DNA of 64,000 nt from Thioalkalivibrio sp. ALJT. Lineage in GTDB: Bacteria; Pseudomonadota; Gammaproteobacteria; Ectothiorhodospirales; Ectothiorhodospiraceae. Location of the stretch: positions 1 to 64,000 of the forward strand of contig NZ_KB907132.1 in NCBI RefSeq assembly GCF_000381825.1, written 5' to 3'. A program made the position numbers and the translations under genes. Under the pieces are notes generated by a model, which did not search any database, was not told where the DNA came from, and saw only the letters and a program-made list of their open reading frames with translations. Numbering within the stretch: the first letter of the stretch is position 1; each line of letters opens with the position of its first letter. Positions 62,865 to 64,000 of the stretch are shown one piece after another.

Positions 62865-62908
62865 ACGCGGGCGTGGTCATAATGTCATTCTTCAATCGGA
62901 GCATTGCG

Positions 62909-63457
62909 ATGTCCCTGTCTGCGCGGTTGCTGGCCCTGGCGTTGTCCCCGCTGTGTGCGGCGGTTGCCGTTGCCACGGAGCCGGATCGGTCGGCCCTGTT
63001 CGAGCACGAAATCGGCCGCCTGCATTCGTCCGAGATCGTCAATCTGCAGGAGCGGTTCCAGGGCGAACCGCTGCTGATCGTTAACACGGCCAGCCACTGT
63101 GGTTACACCGATCAGTTCGGTGGCCTGGAACGGCTTCACCGCGATTACCGCGACCAGGGGCTGAAGGTGGTCGGCTTCCCCTCGCATGACTTCAACCAGG
63201 AGGCGGACGACGAGGCCGAGACTGCGCGGGTCTGTTTCCAGAACTTCGGCGTGACCTTCGACATGTTCCGGCCGATTGGCGTGCGCGGTCACGATGCGCA
63301 CCCGATCTTTCGTGAGCTGGCGCGTCAGGCCGACGCCCCGCGCTGGAACTTCCACAAGTACGTGGTCGACCGGGAAGGTCGGGTGGTTGCGCACTTCCCC
63401 AGCCGGGTCGGCCCGGACTCCGGCGAACTCCGTGGTGCGATCGAGGGCATCCTCTAG
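62909..63457 (+). CDS. Exported glutathione-peroxidase-like thiol peroxidase
   Basis: A 182-residue GPx-family protein with a signal peptide (about 1-23, SPLCAAVAVATEP). The peroxidatic residue is cysteine C64 in NTASHCGYT rather than selenocysteine. The tetrad glutamine (FNQEADDE) and the WNF motif (RWNFHKYVVDREG) are present. The usual FPCNQF motif is altered to FPSHDF, while a cysteine in ARVCFQNFGVTF may serve as the resolving residue. The ATG at 62909 is favoured by the GGAG at 62897-62900 and the signal peptide; ATG 62882 is an alternative. It probably detoxifies peroxides in the periplasm using thioredoxin-like reductants. Confidence 0.87.
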   Translation: MSLSARLLALALSPLCAAVAVATEPDRSALFEHEIGRLHSSEIVNLQERFQGEPLLIVNTASHCGYTDQFGGLERLHRDYRDQGLKVVGFPSHDFNQEADDEAETARVCFQNFGVTFDMFRPIGVRGHDAHPIFRELARQADAPRWNFHKYVVDREGRVVAHFPSRVGPDSGELRGAIEGIL

Positions 63458-63485
63458 GGAGACGCGATTGAATCGCACGTCCGCG
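63457..63485 (+). repeat. Inverted repeat, left arm
   Basis: GGGAGACGCGATTGAATCGC followed by ACGTCCGCG. It starts at the last base of the peroxidase stop codon. It contains an internal palindrome GCGATT-G-AATCGC (63464-63476), so the arm can itself form a hairpin that may also end peroxidase transcription. The right arm lies at 63753-63782. Confidence 0.75.
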
Positions 63486-63752
63486 CTCGACTCGCTTTTG
63501 CGTGCGTTTAATGCGCGGTGACGGCCGTGCAGTCATTCTGCTACAGGAGAACCGCAACGCCGTTCCCGCGCCCGTTTTGATCAACAACGGGCGGCCGAGC
63601 CCCTCCTTTCACTGGCTTGCGGGGCTGGTGCCCCCCGATTCTGAATGAATATGGCCCGATCCTGCGTTGCGCCCCGAATCCATCGAAAACGGGCGGGTAG
63701 AACCACTATCCGCTGCACGACGCGCCTTGTCTCGGACAACAGGGGGCACCCA

Positions 63753-63782
63753 CGCGGACGTGCGATTCAATCAGCGTCTCCC
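63753..63782 (-). repeat. Inverted repeat, right arm
   Basis: On the minus strand it reads GGGAGACGCTGATTGAATCG followed by CACGTCCGCG, identical to the left arm (63457-63485) except for one inserted base. The arms are 267 bp apart and the whole unit spans 326 bp. Confidence 0.75.
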
Positions 63783-63796
63783 CGGGGGCCTGTCGG
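63781..63796 (+). repeat. REP-like repeat, copy E (core only)
   Basis: CCCGGGGGCCTGTCGG matches copy A (CCCGGGAGCCTGTCGG) at 15 of 16 positions. It directly abuts the right arm of the inverted repeat. Confidence 0.45.
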
Positions 63797-63981
63797 CCTG
63801 CCATTGCGGGCGCCTGCCCGGCGCCGGGCGCGGTGTTCGAGGTCGGGCAGGGGCACGGGCCTTCTGCGCCCTCGGCCCGTCGCAGGAATACTGTGAACTG
63901 TGTCAGTTTTCTTAACAGTCGGTCCCGGCGGCGATCGTCGGTCGGTTTGTAAGTAGTGGATTTTTAAATAGAAACAGAATT

Positions 63982-63998
63982 TGGAATGGAGCTTGCTT
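63982..63998 (+). promoter_or_regulatory. Sigma-54-type (-24/-12) promoter pointing out of the window
   Basis: TTGGAATGGAGCTTGCTTTT carries the essential GG (63983-63984) and GC (63995-63996) at exactly 10-bp spacing. The -24 side TGGAATG matches TGGCACG at five of seven positions and the -12 side TTGCT is perfect. The upstream 40 bp is AT-rich, as expected for an activator or IHF region. The gene it drives begins beyond the right edge. Confidence 0.6.
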
Positions 63999-64000
63999 TT

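Larger units (their letters stand above)
63458..64000. other. Gene-poor, repeat-rich right end
   Basis: About 540 bp with no credible gene. It holds the inverted repeat pair (63457-63485 and 63753-63782), an inner weaker pair (CGCCCGTTTTGAT near 63569 and ATCGAAAACGGGCG near 63682), a REP-like core at 63781, a 14-bp palindrome GCCCGGCGCCGGGC (63816-63829), a small hairpin (63896-63908) and then an abrupt AT-rich stretch with a sigma-54-type promoter at the edge. Short open frames around 63645-63915 look spurious. Confidence 0.6.

Noticed and set aside
63645-63915. Two 82-83-codon plus-strand frames in the right-end gap
   Set aside because: They cross the inverted repeat and palindromes, lack ribosome binding sites and resemble no family.

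Overview
The window is a 64-kb piece of a high-GC gammaproteobacterial chromosome. Gene content and order (tuf joined to the S10, spc and alpha ribosomal clusters; uvrA / MFS / ssb; miaB-phoH-ybeY-corC-lnt; leuS-lptE-holA-proA-nadD-rsfS-rlmH-maf; pepA divergent from lptFG; xerD-dsbC) are typical of gammaproteobacteria. The GC level, frequent GTG starts and gene mixture suggest a purple-sulfur-bacteria relative (Chromatiales / Ectothiorhodospiraceae, Thioalkalivibrio-like). This placement is inference from gene order and composition, not from a phylogenetic marker.

Layout. 1-14.7 kb: the end of the str region (tuf, lacking one base of its start codon) runs into one unbroken ribosomal block, rpsJ to rplQ, with secY, rpmJ and rpoA. 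Two promoter-like sites (before rplC and before rpsM) and a strong terminator after rplQ divide it. 14.7-15.2 kb: no recognisable gene. 15.2-20.2 kb: uvrA (minus), an MFS transporter and ssb. 20.3-25.6 kb: miaB, phoH-like ybeZ, ybeY, corC and lnt, tightly packed. 25.6-29.6 kb: a YbeL-like zinc-ribbon protein, a Lon-type AAA protease and a DUF2189-like membrane protein. 29.8-37.4 kb: leuS, lptE, holA, proA, nadD, rsfS, rlmH and maf, mostly overlapping. 37.4-42.3 kb: holC and pepA (minus), and lptF, lptG and a lipoprotein esterase (plus). 42.5-46.2 kb: an RDD protein, a PilZ protein and the molybdenum cofactor genes moeA, mobB and mobA (minus). 46.3-51.5 kb: an NfeD/ClpP-class membrane protease with its slipin partner, xerD, dsbC and a CnoX-like thioredoxin (minus). 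51.9-56.6 kb: parE, a glycerate kinase (minus), a His-rich periplasmic protein and a frameshifted ChrR-like cupin gene. 56.7-61.9 kb: putA and putP for proline use. 61.9-64 kb: a GIY-YIG protein, a small membrane protein, an exported glutathione-peroxidase-like protein, and a repeat-rich end that stops at a sigma-54-type promoter.

Most of the window is housekeeping: translation, envelope biogenesis (lnt, lptE, lptF, lptG), DNA replication and repair (ssb, holA, holC, parE, uvrA, xerD) and redox folding. I see no phage, insertion sequence with a transposase, CRISPR array, defence island, tRNA or rRNA. The less ordinary content lies between genes and in small lesions: a dispersed REP-like family (five copies, some as inverted pairs), a second inverted-repeat pair behind the peroxidase gene, a degenerate inverted-repeat element before parE, 15 in-frame AACGGG units inside the NfeD protease, a cupin gene apparently broken by contraction of a 7-bp duplication, a perfect 13-bp hairpin between rpsJ and rplC where a displaced S10-type leader could sit, and a sigma-54 promoter pointing out of the right edge. 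I found no clear undescribed multi-gene system.
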